The position numbers were made by a program, and so were the translations under genes. Positions 1-7,700 of a DNA stretch of 9,594 nucleotides are shown piece by piece (the stretch's first letter is position 1; each line of letters begins with the position of its first letter). This stretch comes from an uncultured Haemophilus sp. (GTDB lineage Bacteria > Pseudomonadota > Gammaproteobacteria > Enterobacterales > Pasteurellaceae). The notes under the pieces are model-generated. The model had not been told where the DNA came from. It made no database searches and saw only the letters and a program-made list of their open reading frames with translations. The stretch spans positions 1 to 9,594 of the forward strand of contig NZ_CALJRX010000046.1 in the NCBI RefSeq assembly GCF_937976265.1, written 5' to 3'.

Positions 1-91
1 AACACGCCATTTGGCGTTCAGTAGCGAGTGAAAATTGCGTCCAAAGTGCGGTCAAAATTATGGTTAAAAATAAGAAGAATTTTTTAATCAT
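1..91 (-). CDS. Exported protein, N-terminal signal peptide only (partial, runs off left edge)
   Basis: Reading leftward from an ATG at 91-89, the frame stays open to the window edge and gives 30 residues. They begin MIKKFFLFLTIILTAL, continue WTQFSLA, then TERQMAC. This is a textbook signal peptide: two lysines after the start, a hydrophobic core of about 12-15 residues, and a Ser-Leu-Ala signal peptidase I site near residue 23. The mature protein would begin with Thr-Glu-Arg. A USS (44-52) lies in the hydrophobic core, where its reverse complement encodes Thr-Ala-Leu. This placement occurs in other Pasteurellaceae exported proteins. The Shine-Dalgarno is weak (AAAGAAA, about 6-12 bases upstream). 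Too little of the mature protein is visible to name a function. The gene is divergent from the LrgA-like gene. Confidence 0.7.
   Translation of the reverse strand, partial: MIKKFFLFLTIILTALWTQFSLATERQMAC
44..52 (+). repeat. DNA uptake signal sequence (USS), extended match
   Basis: AAGTGCGGT followed by CAAAATTA and a second AT-rich run about one helical turn later, which fits the extended Hin-type USS. It lies inside the signal-peptide codons of the leftward gene at the window start. These short repeats promote uptake of kin DNA by naturally competent Pasteurellaceae. Confidence 0.9.
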
Positions 92-102
92 TTGGAATTT
101 CT

Positions 103-132
103 TTGATCTGCATCGCAAAATTTAGCTAAAAT
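103..132 (+). promoter_or_regulatory. Candidate sigma-70 promoter for the LrgA-like/LrgB-like/dgt/uup cluster
   Basis: TTGATC (103-108), an 18-base spacer, then TAAAAT (127-132). Transcription would start near 139 and leave a leader of about 60 AT-rich bases before the ATG at 203. A rival pair is TTAACA (145-150), 18 bases, TTTAAT (169-174). The call rests only on the consensus match and on position. Confidence 0.35.
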
Positions 133-151
133 GAATGGGTAATTTTAACAA
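123..151 (-). promoter_or_regulatory. Candidate sigma-70 promoter for the leftward exported-protein gene
   Basis: On the minus strand, TTGTTA (151-146), a 17-base spacer, then TAGCTA (128-123), with the ATG about 32 bases downstream of the -10 element. The -10 element overlaps that of the rightward promoter, within the 10-base palindrome TTTAGCTAAA (121-130). The -10 match is only fair. Confidence 0.3.
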
Positions 152-202
152 AAAAGCGTAAAATAAATTTTAATTGTTATTAAAAAAGTTGATAGAGGAA
201 AT

Positions 203-619
203 ATGTTACTCCAAAAAGGCGTTCAACTCGCTCGTTCGCTCATCATTTTATACATTATGTTACTACTCGGCAATTTGATTTCTCACTATATCCCCGTGGG
301 GATTCCAGGTAGCATTTGGGGCTTATTATTACTTTTTTTAGGTTTAACAACGCATGTAATTCACTTGGAGTGGATTTATTTTGGTTCTAGCTTGTTGATT
401 CGTTACATGGCGGTCCTTTTTGTGCCAGTGAGCGTGGGCATTATCAAATATTATGATTTACTCGTGGCCCAGTGGAAAGTTTTACTTATTCCAAACATTC
501 TCAGTACCATTCTGACACTTTTGGTTATTGCATTTATAGGAAACTATTTATTTTATAAACAATCCTTTACCCATAAGCGTAAAAAAGTATTAGAAAGACG
601 CAATCTTCAAGCTGACTAA
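203..619 (+). CDS. yohJ: LrgA/CidA-family holin-like inner-membrane protein (YohJ-like)
   Basis: 138-residue integral membrane protein with about four hydrophobic segments (roughly 9-29, 33-53, 62-82 and 91-117) and a short basic tail rich in Lys and Arg (about 119-133). The family signature is clear: a first helix ending GNLISHYIPVGIPGSIWG, then the LLLLFLGL stretch, then FVPVSVGII before a charged turn. LrgA/CidA proteins resemble holins and act with LrgB/CidB partners in membrane permeability, autolysis control or small-metabolite transport. The precise role in Gram-negatives is not settled. The start is supported by AGAGGA (194-199), close to the ATG. It is followed 9 bases later by its LrgB-type partner, the usual pairing. 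The symbol is by analogy with the E. coli yohJ-yohK pair. Confidence 0.9.
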   Translation: MLLQKGVQLARSLIILYIMLLLGNLISHYIPVGIPGSIWGLLLLFLGLTTHVIHLEWIYFGSSLLIRYMAVLFVPVSVGIIKYYDLLVAQWKVLLIPNILSTILTLLVIAFIGNYLFYKQSFTHKRKKVLERRNLQAD

Positions 620-628
620 GGTTTTATT

Positions 629-1321
629 ATGCAGTATGCAATTTATCTTTATACCATTTTAACGATTTTCGGATTTTGGCTCGCATTACAAATCAGTAAA
701 CGTTGGAAATCGATGATTTTCAATACGTTCGTGCTCACTGTATCAATTCTTGTGTTGATTTTAGTGGTGGGCGATATTCCTTATGATGATTATATGGCGG
801 GCAATGCGCCGATTAATAATTTATTAGGGGTGAGTATTGTTGCTCTGGCGTTACCGTTGTATGAACAACTTCGTCAAATTGCGAAACAGTGGAAAATTAT
901 TCTTTCTGTTGTGACATTAGCTTCTTTGTTTTCTATGTTTACCGGTGCTATTTTTGCGATTATTTTAGGGGCGAGTCCTGAAATGGTGGCGACCGTATTA
1001 CCAAAATCAATTACCACGCCAATTGCGATGGAAGTGTCTTCTCATTTAGGTGGTATTCCAGCCGTTACAGCTGTAGGTGTGATTGTTGCCGGTTTGCAAG
1101 GTTCGGTTTTTGGTTATCTCATCTTGAAAAAAATCGGTATTAAACAACAAGAAGCCGTGGGTTTATCTGTTGGAGCCGTTTCTCACGCATTAGGCACGGT
1201 AAGCTGTATGGAAGCCGATCCGAAAGCCGGTAGTTATAGTTCGATTTCTTTGGTACTTTGCGGTATTATGAGCTCAATTTTAGCGCCCTTAGTATTCCAT
1301 GTTATTCGTCTATTTTTATGA
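629..1321 (+). CDS. yohK: LrgB/CidB-family inner-membrane protein (YohK-like)
   Basis: 230-residue polytopic membrane protein, the normal length for LrgB. Hydrophobic segments lie at roughly 5-22, 30-48, 65-79, 90-113, 146-165 and 205-227. Family-specific motifs are LPKSITTPIAM (about 124-134) and the glycine/histidine motif SVGAVSHALGT (about 180-190). It is expected to work with the LrgA-like protein in a membrane complex. TAAGG, formed by the stop of the upstream gene (617-621), provides a Shine-Dalgarno 7 bases before the ATG, so the two genes are probably translationally coupled. Its own TGA overlaps the dgt ATG. The symbol is by analogy with E. coli. Confidence 0.9.
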   Translation: MQYAIYLYTILTIFGFWLALQISKRWKSMIFNTFVLTVSILVLILVVGDIPYDDYMAGNAPINNLLGVSIVALALPLYEQLRQIAKQWKIILSVVTLASLFSMFTGAIFAIILGASPEMVATVLPKSITTPIAMEVSSHLGGIPAVTAVGVIVAGLQGSVFGYLILKKIGIKQQEAVGLSVGAVSHALGTVSCMEADPKAGSYSSISLVLCGIMSSILAPLVFHVIRLFL

Positions 1322-2670
1322 GAACCCAATTAGCTGATTTTTGGACTGAACGTTTCCTCCCTGATCCGCCTCGCGAAAAAGATCACCGACCGCCATTTCG
1401 TCGTGATCGCGGGCGGATTTTACATTCTGCGGCTTTCCGTTGTTTGCAAGCCAAAACACAGATTCATGCCGTGGGCGAAAATGATTTTTATCGCACTCGT
1501 TTAACTCATTCCCTTGAAGTGGCACAAATCGGCAGCAGCCTGGTTTCCCAATTAAAATTTTCGGAAAGCTATGCTGCGCTTTCTGCTCTGCTTCATATCG
1601 AAAAAAGTGAATTACAGAAACAACTCAACCCTTTATTACCAAGTAATGATTTAATTGAAAGTTTGTGCTTTGCACATGATATTGGTCATCCACCGTTTGG
1701 TCATGGTGGGGAAGTGGCACTCAATTATATGATGCGGAATCATGGCGGCTTTGAAGGTAATGCGCAGACATTTCGTATTATCACTAAACTGGAACCTTAT
1801 ACTGAAACAGCAGGGATGAATTTAACGCGTCGTGCTATTTTAGGCGTGGTGAAATATCCGAATATTTTAGACTTATCTTCCCCGCAATATGCCCAGTTGC
1901 CGCATGCTGAAAACGCTGATCCGCGTTATGTCAAAATTAGCGACTGGAAGCCTGGAAAAGGGTTATTCCGTGATGACGTCACAATGTTTACTTGGCTGTT
2001 GCAAAACCTTTCTGAAAATGACCGCACTTTGTTTGGTTCATTTCAAAAAGTGCGGTCAAATCCTGCCGAGTTTTTAAAAACACAATTTAAATCTTTAGAT
2101 TGCAGCATTATGGAATTGGCGGATGATATTGCGTATGGCGTGCATGATTTAGAAGATGCGATTGTGACCGGTGTAGTAAATCAACATCAATGGCAAGAAG
2201 CATTGGCTGAACTTAAAACGATTCCTTCAGATTGGTTGGCAAAAAATATAGAACAAGTCAGCCAACGATTATTCTCCAACCATCATTTCGAGCGTAAAAA
2301 TGCCATTGGGGCATTAGTGAATTTCTTTATTACCCATGTGCGTTGGAAAGTCACCGGCAATTTTGATGAGCCTTTGTTACGTTATAACGCGGAACTACCG
2401 CAAGATGTGATTGCGGCATTAAATGTATTTAAAAAGTTTGTGTGGAAATACGTGATTCGTCATGTTGAAACGCAACGTATTGAATATAAAGGCCAACGTA
2501 TTCTCACGGAAATGTTCCAGATTTTTGAATCTGACCCAGAACGGTTATTGCCAACGAATACCGCTAATCGTTGGAGAAATGCACCGGAGCAGGGCAAAAA
2601 ACGTATTATTTGTGATTATATCGCGGGCATGTCAGATGCCTATGCCTTAAAGGTTTATCATCAGCTCTAA
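1318..2670 (+). CDS. dgt: dGTPase-like deoxynucleoside triphosphate triphosphohydrolase (HD domain)
   Basis: 450 residues from the ATG at 1318, typical of the shorter dGTPase-like subfamily (E. coli Dgt is about 505). The family hydrolyses dNTPs to deoxynucleoside plus triphosphate in the cytoplasm, which influences dNTP pools. HD-superfamily metal ligands are visible: His64 in RLTHSLEVAQIG, His120-Asp121 in CFAHDIGHPPFGHGGE, and an Asp at 269/270 in MELADDIAYGVHD. N-terminal family blocks are also present: DHRPPFRRDRGRILHSAAFR and AVGENDFYRTRLTHS. A longer frame reaches an ATG at 1258, but its 20 extra residues only re-read the LrgB-like gene out of frame. The family N-terminus fits 1318, which overlaps the upstream TGA as ATGA, so translation is probably coupled; no good Shine-Dalgarno is visible. 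Two opposed USS lie in its coding sequence. Substrate preference cannot be read from sequence. Confidence 0.9.
   Translation: MRTQLADFWTERFLPDPPREKDHRPPFRRDRGRILHSAAFRCLQAKTQIHAVGENDFYRTRLTHSLEVAQIGSSLVSQLKFSESYAALSALLHIEKSELQKQLNPLLPSNDLIESLCFAHDIGHPPFGHGGEVALNYMMRNHGGFEGNAQTFRIITKLEPYTETAGMNLTRRAILGVVKYPNILDLSSPQYAQLPHAENADPRYVKISDWKPGKGLFRDDVTMFTWLLQNLSENDRTLFGSFQKVRSNPAEFLKTQFKSLDCSIMELADDIAYGVHDLEDAIVTGVVNQHQWQEALAELKTIPSDWLAKNIEQVSQRLFSNHHFERKNAIGALVNFFITHVRWKVTGNFDEPLLRYNAELPQDVIAALNVFKKFVWKYVIRHVETQRIEYKGQRILTEMFQIFESDPERLLPTNTANRWRNAPEQGKKRIICDYIAGMSDAYALKVYHQL
2019..2058. repeat. Inverted pair of USS inside dgt (12-bp stem, 16-base loop)
   Basis: TGACCGCACTTT (2019-2030) and AAAGTGCGGTCA (2047-2058) are perfect reverse complements. 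Each contains a full USS 9-mer: 2021-2029 on the minus strand and 2048-2056 on the plus strand. Opposed USS pairs in Haemophilus usually sit between genes and act as terminators. This one is within codons of the HD hydrolase (about Asp235 to Ser247) and has no T run after it on the plus strand, so transcription termination is unlikely. Confidence 0.9.
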
Positions 2671-2678
2671 AGTGCGGT
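2670..2678 (+). repeat. DNA uptake signal sequence (USS) at the dgt stop
   Basis: AAGTGCGGT begins on the last base of the dgt TAA stop and continues into TATTTTTATT, a good match to the AT-rich extension of the Hin USS. It occupies part of the 45-base dgt-uup gap. There is no opposing copy, hence no terminator hairpin here. Confidence 0.9.
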
Positions 2679-2704
2679 TATTTTTATTGATATTTTGAAT
2701 TTAT

Positions 2705-2708
2705 AGGA
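2705..2708 (+). promoter_or_regulatory. Shine-Dalgarno deciding the GTG start of uup
   Basis: AGGA lies 7 bases before GTG 2716-2718. The frame from this GTG gives the expected ABCF N-terminus (MALISLTNAYLSFSDHPLLD), so the non-ATG start is the credible one. Confidence 0.7.
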
Positions 2709-2715
2709 CAATTTT

Positions 2716-4659
2716 GTGGCATTAATTAGTTTAACTAACGCTTATCTTTCTTTTAGTGATCACCCTTTACTAGATCATGCTGAACTTCATATTGAACCCA
2801 ATGAGCGCGTGTGTTTGGTGGGGCGTAACGGTGCAGGTAAATCGACGTTATTAAAAATTATTGCACAGCAAGTTACGATGGATGACGGCAAGGTGCAGTA
2901 TGAAAAAGATTTAGTGGTTTCACGTTTAGAACAAGACCCGCCGCGCCATGCTGAAGGGAATGTATTTGATTATGTAGCAGAAGGCATTGAGCATTTAGCG
3001 GATTTGTTAAAGGAATACCACCATATTTCACAAGAGTTGACACAAAATTACAGTGAGCAAATTCTTAATCAACTGGCGCAAGTGCAAGCCAAATTAGAGC
3101 ATGCCAATGGCTGGCAATTTGAAAATAAAATTAATGAAGTATTGCAAAAACTAGAGTTAAATCCTGATACTAAATTAGCCGATTTATCGGGTGGTTGGTT
3201 GCGTAAAGCCGCTCTTGCTCGTGCGTTGGTGTGTAACCCCGATGTCTTGTTATTAGATGAACCGACCAACCACTTGGATGTAGATGCAATCGAATGGTTA
3301 GAAAACTTCTTATTGGAATTTACTGGAAGTATTGTATTTATTTCCCATGACCGTTCTTTTATCCGCAAAATGGCGACCCGTATTGTCGATTTAGATCGCG
3401 GGAAATTAGTGTCTTATCCAGGTAACTATGATTTATACCTCACCGCTAAAGAGGAAAGCTTACGTGTCGAAGCATTGCAGAATGAGCTTTTTGATAAGCG
3501 CTTAGCGCAAGAAGAGGTTTGGATTCGTCAAGGTATTAAAGCTCGCCGTACGCGTAATGAAGGCCGTGTGCGCGCTTTAAAAGCCATGCGTGAAGAACGT
3601 CGCCAGCGTCGTGAGGTGATGGGTACCGCCAAGTTACAATTAGATAACTCAAGTCGTTCAGGCAAAATCGTGTTTGAAATGGAAGATGTAAGTTATGAGA
3701 TTGAAGGCAAACAGCTGCTCAAAGATTTCAGCACGACCATTTTACGTGGCGATAAAATTGCATTGGTTGGCCCAAATGGTTGCGGAAAAACCACCTTTAT
3801 TAAACTTTTATTAGGTGAAATCAAGCCAACCAGCGGTCGTATTCATTGCGGTACAAAATTAGACATTGCTTATTTTGACCAATATCGTGCTGATCTTGAT
3901 CCAGAAAAAACGGTGATGGATAACGTTGCCGATGGCAAGCAGGATATTGAGGTCAATGGGGTAAAACGTCATGTGTTGGGCTATTTGCAGGATTTCTTAT
4001 TTCCACCAAAACGTGCGATGACACCTGTAAAAGCGCTTTCAGGTGGTGAGCGTAACCGTTTGTTATTGGCTAAATTATTACTGAAACCGAATAATCTATT
4101 GATTCTCGATGAACCAACCAATGACTTGGATGTAGAAACCTTAGAATTATTGGAAGAAATCCTCACGGATTATCAAGGCACCTTATTGATTGTCAGCCAT
4201 GATCGTCAGTTTATTGATAATGTCGCGACTGAGTGTTATTTCTTTGAAGGCGATGGCGTATTGAATAAATACGTGGGCGGTTTCTTTGATGCGAAAGGAC
4301 AACAAGCTAATTACTTTGCCATGAAAGCAGAGCAAGAAGCTCAAAAAGTCAAAAAAGAAGCATCCAAAGTACAGGAAAGTGCGGTCAAAAATGACGTTGT
4401 TTCTCAAAAGCCAAAATCCGTTAAACTTTCTTACAAAGAACAACGTGAGTTAGAACAGCTACCACAATTATTGGAAGAATTGGAAGAGAAAATTACTGCA
4501 CTTCAAGCTGAAATTGGCGATCCCAACTTTTTCCAACAAGCCCATGATGTAACAGATGCGAAGCTAAAAGAATTAGCGGATACTGAAGCGGAACTTGAAA
4601 CAGCTTTCCTCCGTTGGGAAGAGCTTGAAGAGAAAAAGACCCAAGCTGAAGCAAAATAG
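2716..4659 (+). CDS. uup: ABCF-family ATPase Uup
   Basis: 647 residues (E. coli Uup about 635), with two ABC ATPase domains, no membrane segments, and a C-terminal coiled coil. ABC1: Walker A GRNGAGKST (36-44), signature LSGGWLRKAALARAL (157-171), Walker B LLLDEPTNHLD (178-188), switch His in SHDR (210-213). ABC2: GPNGCGKTT (352-360), LSGGERNRLLLAKLL (441-455), LLILDEPTNDLD (461-472), SHDR (494-497). A charged inter-domain linker rich in Arg lies at about 250-310. The C-terminal Glu/Lys-rich coiled coil (about 570-645) is the Uup-type domain that binds DNA in E. coli. Uup is soluble and linked to ribosome function, tolerance of replication stress and precise transposon excision. A USS (4377-4385) encodes Ser-Ala-Val in the linker between ABC2 and the coiled coil. 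It is the last gene of the cluster, 17 bases before the terminator. Confidence 0.93.
   Translation: MALISLTNAYLSFSDHPLLDHAELHIEPNERVCLVGRNGAGKSTLLKIIAQQVTMDDGKVQYEKDLVVSRLEQDPPRHAEGNVFDYVAEGIEHLADLLKEYHHISQELTQNYSEQILNQLAQVQAKLEHANGWQFENKINEVLQKLELNPDTKLADLSGGWLRKAALARALVCNPDVLLLDEPTNHLDVDAIEWLENFLLEFTGSIVFISHDRSFIRKMATRIVDLDRGKLVSYPGNYDLYLTAKEESLRVEALQNELFDKRLAQEEVWIRQGIKARRTRNEGRVRALKAMREERRQRREVMGTAKLQLDNSSRSGKIVFEMEDVSYEIEGKQLLKDFSTTILRGDKIALVGPNGCGKTTFIKLLLGEIKPTSGRIHCGTKLDIAYFDQYRADLDPEKTVMDNVADGKQDIEVNGVKRHVLGYLQDFLFPPKRAMTPVKALSGGERNRLLLAKLLLKPNNLLILDEPTNDLDVETLELLEEILTDYQGTLLIVSHDRQFIDNVATECYFFEGDGVLNKYVGGFFDAKGQQANYFAMKAEQEAQKVKKEASKVQESAVKNDVVSQKPKSVKLSYKEQRELEQLPQLLEELEEKITALQAEIGDPNFFQQAHDVTDAKLKELADTEAELETAFLRWEELEEKKTQAEAK
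4377..4385 (+). repeat. DNA uptake signal sequence (USS) within uup
   Basis: AAGTGCGGT followed by CAAAAATG. It encodes Ser-Ala-Val-Lys in the low-constraint linker of Uup (about residue 555), the kind of tolerant site where coding USS accumulate. Confidence 0.9.
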
Positions 4660-4675
4660 GGCATAGGAAAAAAAG

Positions 4676-4702
4676 AAACCGAGCGAAATAGCTCGGTTTT
4701 TT
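4676..4702. terminator. Bidirectional intrinsic terminator between uup and hsdR
   Basis: AAACCGAGC (4676-4684), a 6-base loop, and GCTCGGTTT (4691-4699) form a perfect 9-bp stem. On the plus strand the T run continues to 4702. On the minus strand the stem is followed by a C and then seven Ts. It lies 17 bases after the uup stop and 18 bases after the hsdR stop, so it can end both convergent operons. Confidence 0.9.
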
Positions 4703-4720
4703 ATTATATGAAATTAACGC

Positions 4721-7700
4721 CTATAGTGATTTTTCTGCGGTTAAATCTTCCGCAATTTCCTCCGCTTGCTTAATCACATAGCTCACGGCTTCTTCCTGTT
4801 TATCCGGTGGGTATTTATAACGCTGTAAAGCACGTTTCACGAGAATACGCATTTTGGCGCGAACGCCTTCTTTGTATTGCCAGTCGATGGTAACTGAGCG
4901 TCTTAAAGTATCGGTAATTTCTTTGGCTAGTTTACTCAATACTTCATCGCCCATCAGTTCACGGGCGCTTTGGTTTTGGGCGAGGGCTTCGTAGAAGGCG
5001 AGTTCTTCTTTTTTCAGCCCCAGCTTTTCACCTAAAGCTAAGCGTTCTTGGAAGTCTTGGCTCATTTTGAAGAGCTCATCCAAAATTTCTACCACGCTTA
5101 AATTGTGGTTGTGGTATTGATTTAGGGCTTCTTTCAAACGCTGCTCGAAGTCTTTTTGCAAGGTGAGGTTTGCGCCTGATTTGGCTTTGATTTCGCTTGC
5201 CAAATAACGCTCCATCGCGCTAACCCATAAATTCTTCGTCGGGCTGTTTTTAATGGTCTGCAAAAACTCTTCAGAAAGTAGGTTGATTTGTGGCTGTGGT
5301 TTTTCCAGCAGGTCAAACAAATCAATCACGCCTTCGGAATAGACGGCTTGATTGACCAATTTTTTCAATAAAATCTGTCTTTCATTAGAACCCGTACCGT
5401 TTTGCTTACGTTTAGTGAGAATAGCGCGCACCGCATCATAAAAGGCAATTTCTTGGTTGTATGGCTCAATTTCAGCCAATGCGCCGCATAGCATATAGCC
5501 TTTTTTCACCAAACCCGCCGCTTTCAAAAAGGCTTTTTTGCGTGGTTCGGTTTCTTTTTTATTAAACCAATGTTGCTCGTGCGCTTTACCATCAAACGGT
5601 AATTGATCAAGGCTTAAAATATGGTTGGCGGCAAAACGAATAGCCATCAGAAGATCATTCGGATTATCTTTCTCTAAGGCCGTCTGAACATCAAAGGTTT
5701 TTCCTTCAACCGGTGTTGAAAACAGGCTGCGGATAAATTCCAAATGCTCTTTCATTTTAAAGAACACATCAATCACGCTATCCGTCAGCTTGCCTTTGCC
5801 TTGCGAGTTAGTATATTGATGGGTGGCTTTTTTGAGCTCGTCAGCAATACCGACATAATCCACAATCAAGCCGCCGTTTTCTCGGCTTTTATTGCGGAAT
5901 ACACGGTTAACTCGCGCAATCGCCTGCATCAGGTTATGCCCCTGCATCGGCTTGTCGATATACATCGTATTACAACAAGGCGCATCAAAGCCCGTCAGCC
6001 ACATATCGCGCACAATCACCACTTTCAGCGGATCGTTCGGGTCTTTAAAGCGGCGTTCCAGCGTTTGTTTTTCCTGTTTACTGTAAACGTGTTTCTGCAT
6101 TTCCGGCGCATCGGAAGCAGAACCCGTCATCACAATTTTAATCGCCCCTTCGTTAATATTGTCCGAATGCCATTCAGGGCGCAGTTTGATGATTTCATTG
6201 TATAAGTCCACGCAAATCTGACGGCTGGAAACCACCATCATCGCTTTGCTGTCGACGACTTCATTGCGTTTGGCAAAATGCTGCACAAAATCCGCGGCTA
6301 AATCGGCCAGGCGGGCTTGCGAACCCAGCAATTTTTCCTGCAAACGCAGGGCAGGGGATTGCTCCTCTTCCAGCAAATCATCAATTTCTTTGAATAGCTC
6401 ATCGTGTTCTTTTTCGTTTAAGCGGATTTGGCGCGCTTCATACACAATCGGCACGGTTGCGCCATCTTCCACCGCATCTTGCAAGTCATAAATCGACACA
6501 TAACGCCCGAACACATCTTGCGTGTCCTTATCTTCTAGGCTAATCGGCGTACCGGTAAAACCGATAAACGAAGCATTAGGCAACGCATCGCGCAAATGAC
6601 GGGCGTAGCCTGCCTGAAATTTGCCCTTATGCAATTTTTGCGTAAAGCCATATTGGCTGCGGTGTGCCTCATCGCTGATTACAATAATATTGCTGCGCTC
6701 ATTTAAAACAGGGAAGCGGCTTTCTTCCTCATTTAGGGCGAATTTTTGAATCGTCGTAAAAAACACGCCGCCGACTTCATTTTGCGCGAGCAGTTGGCGA
6801 AGTTGATCGCGGTCTTCTACTTGTTGCGGTGTTTGTTTGATTAAATCTTTTCCGGAAGAAAAAGTTTGGAAAAGCTGACCGTCCAAATCATTGCGGTCGG
6901 TGACCACCACAATCGTCGGATTTTTCAATTCAGGCTGCGCAAGCAGTTTGCCGGCATAAAACAACATAGAAATCGACTTACCCGAACCCTGCGTGTGCCA
7001 CATCACGCCAATGCGGCGGTCGCCTTTTTCGGATGTCGCAAAAAGCGTGGAATCTACCGCCTCATTTACGCCGTAATATTGATGGTATGCCGCGATTTTT
7101 TTAATGGTTTTGCCGTTGGAATCCCGCTCAAATAAGACGAAATAGCGGATATAGTCCAATAAATCCTCAGGTTTCATCAAACCACTGAGCAGGCTTTGCA
7201 ATTCATCATCAAAATATAAGCGCGCGCTTTTATTTTTTTCATCGACCACTTTCCACGGCGTAAAGCGTTGGAAATCTGCCGAAAGCGAGCCTAAACGTGC
7301 GGCAATGCCGTCTGAAATAATCAGGGTTTGGTTGTAAACAAACAGCTCGGCAATCTCATCTTTATAGGTTTCAAACTGATTAAACGCCTGCAATAAATCC
7401 GCCGATTCACGCAACGGATTTTTGAGCTCAAATACCACCAAGGGCAGACCATTGACAAAGCCGATAATATCGGGAATCCGTTTACTGCCTTTACGGCTGC
7501 GGATTTCCAGCTGATTGACGGCAACAAAGCAGTTGTTCTCCACCTGCTCAAAATCCACCAAACGCGCCATCTCGATTTTTTGCTCACCGTCTGCCTGATA
7601 TTCCACCCGCACGCCATCACGCAACAGTTTATAAAACGCCTGATTACGCACCACCAAGTCGCCAATATCGCTTTTCGTCGCCGATTTCACCACAGAATCA

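Noticed and set aside
4..17. Small hairpin ACGCC-ATTT-GGCGT, considered as a terminator of an upstream gene
   Set aside because: It has no T run on either visible side and lies inside codons of the leftward exported protein.
3..125. Plus-strand open frame entering from the left edge and ending at a TAG at 123-125
   Set aside because: The opposite strand gives a clean signal peptide with a proper start, while this frame gives no recognisable tail sequence and would run into the candidate promoter.
1258..1317. Upstream ATG extension of dgt
   Set aside because: The 20 added residues are the LrgB-like gene read out of frame. The ATG at 1318 gives the family N-terminus and the ATGA overlap.
5744..6205. 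Plus-strand open frame of 153 codons across hsdR
   Set aside because: It lies entirely antisense to the HsdR motor region, has a skewed composition typical of a shadow frame, and has no family motifs. The same applies to plus-strand frames at 6246-6491, 6866-7135 and 7580-8023.
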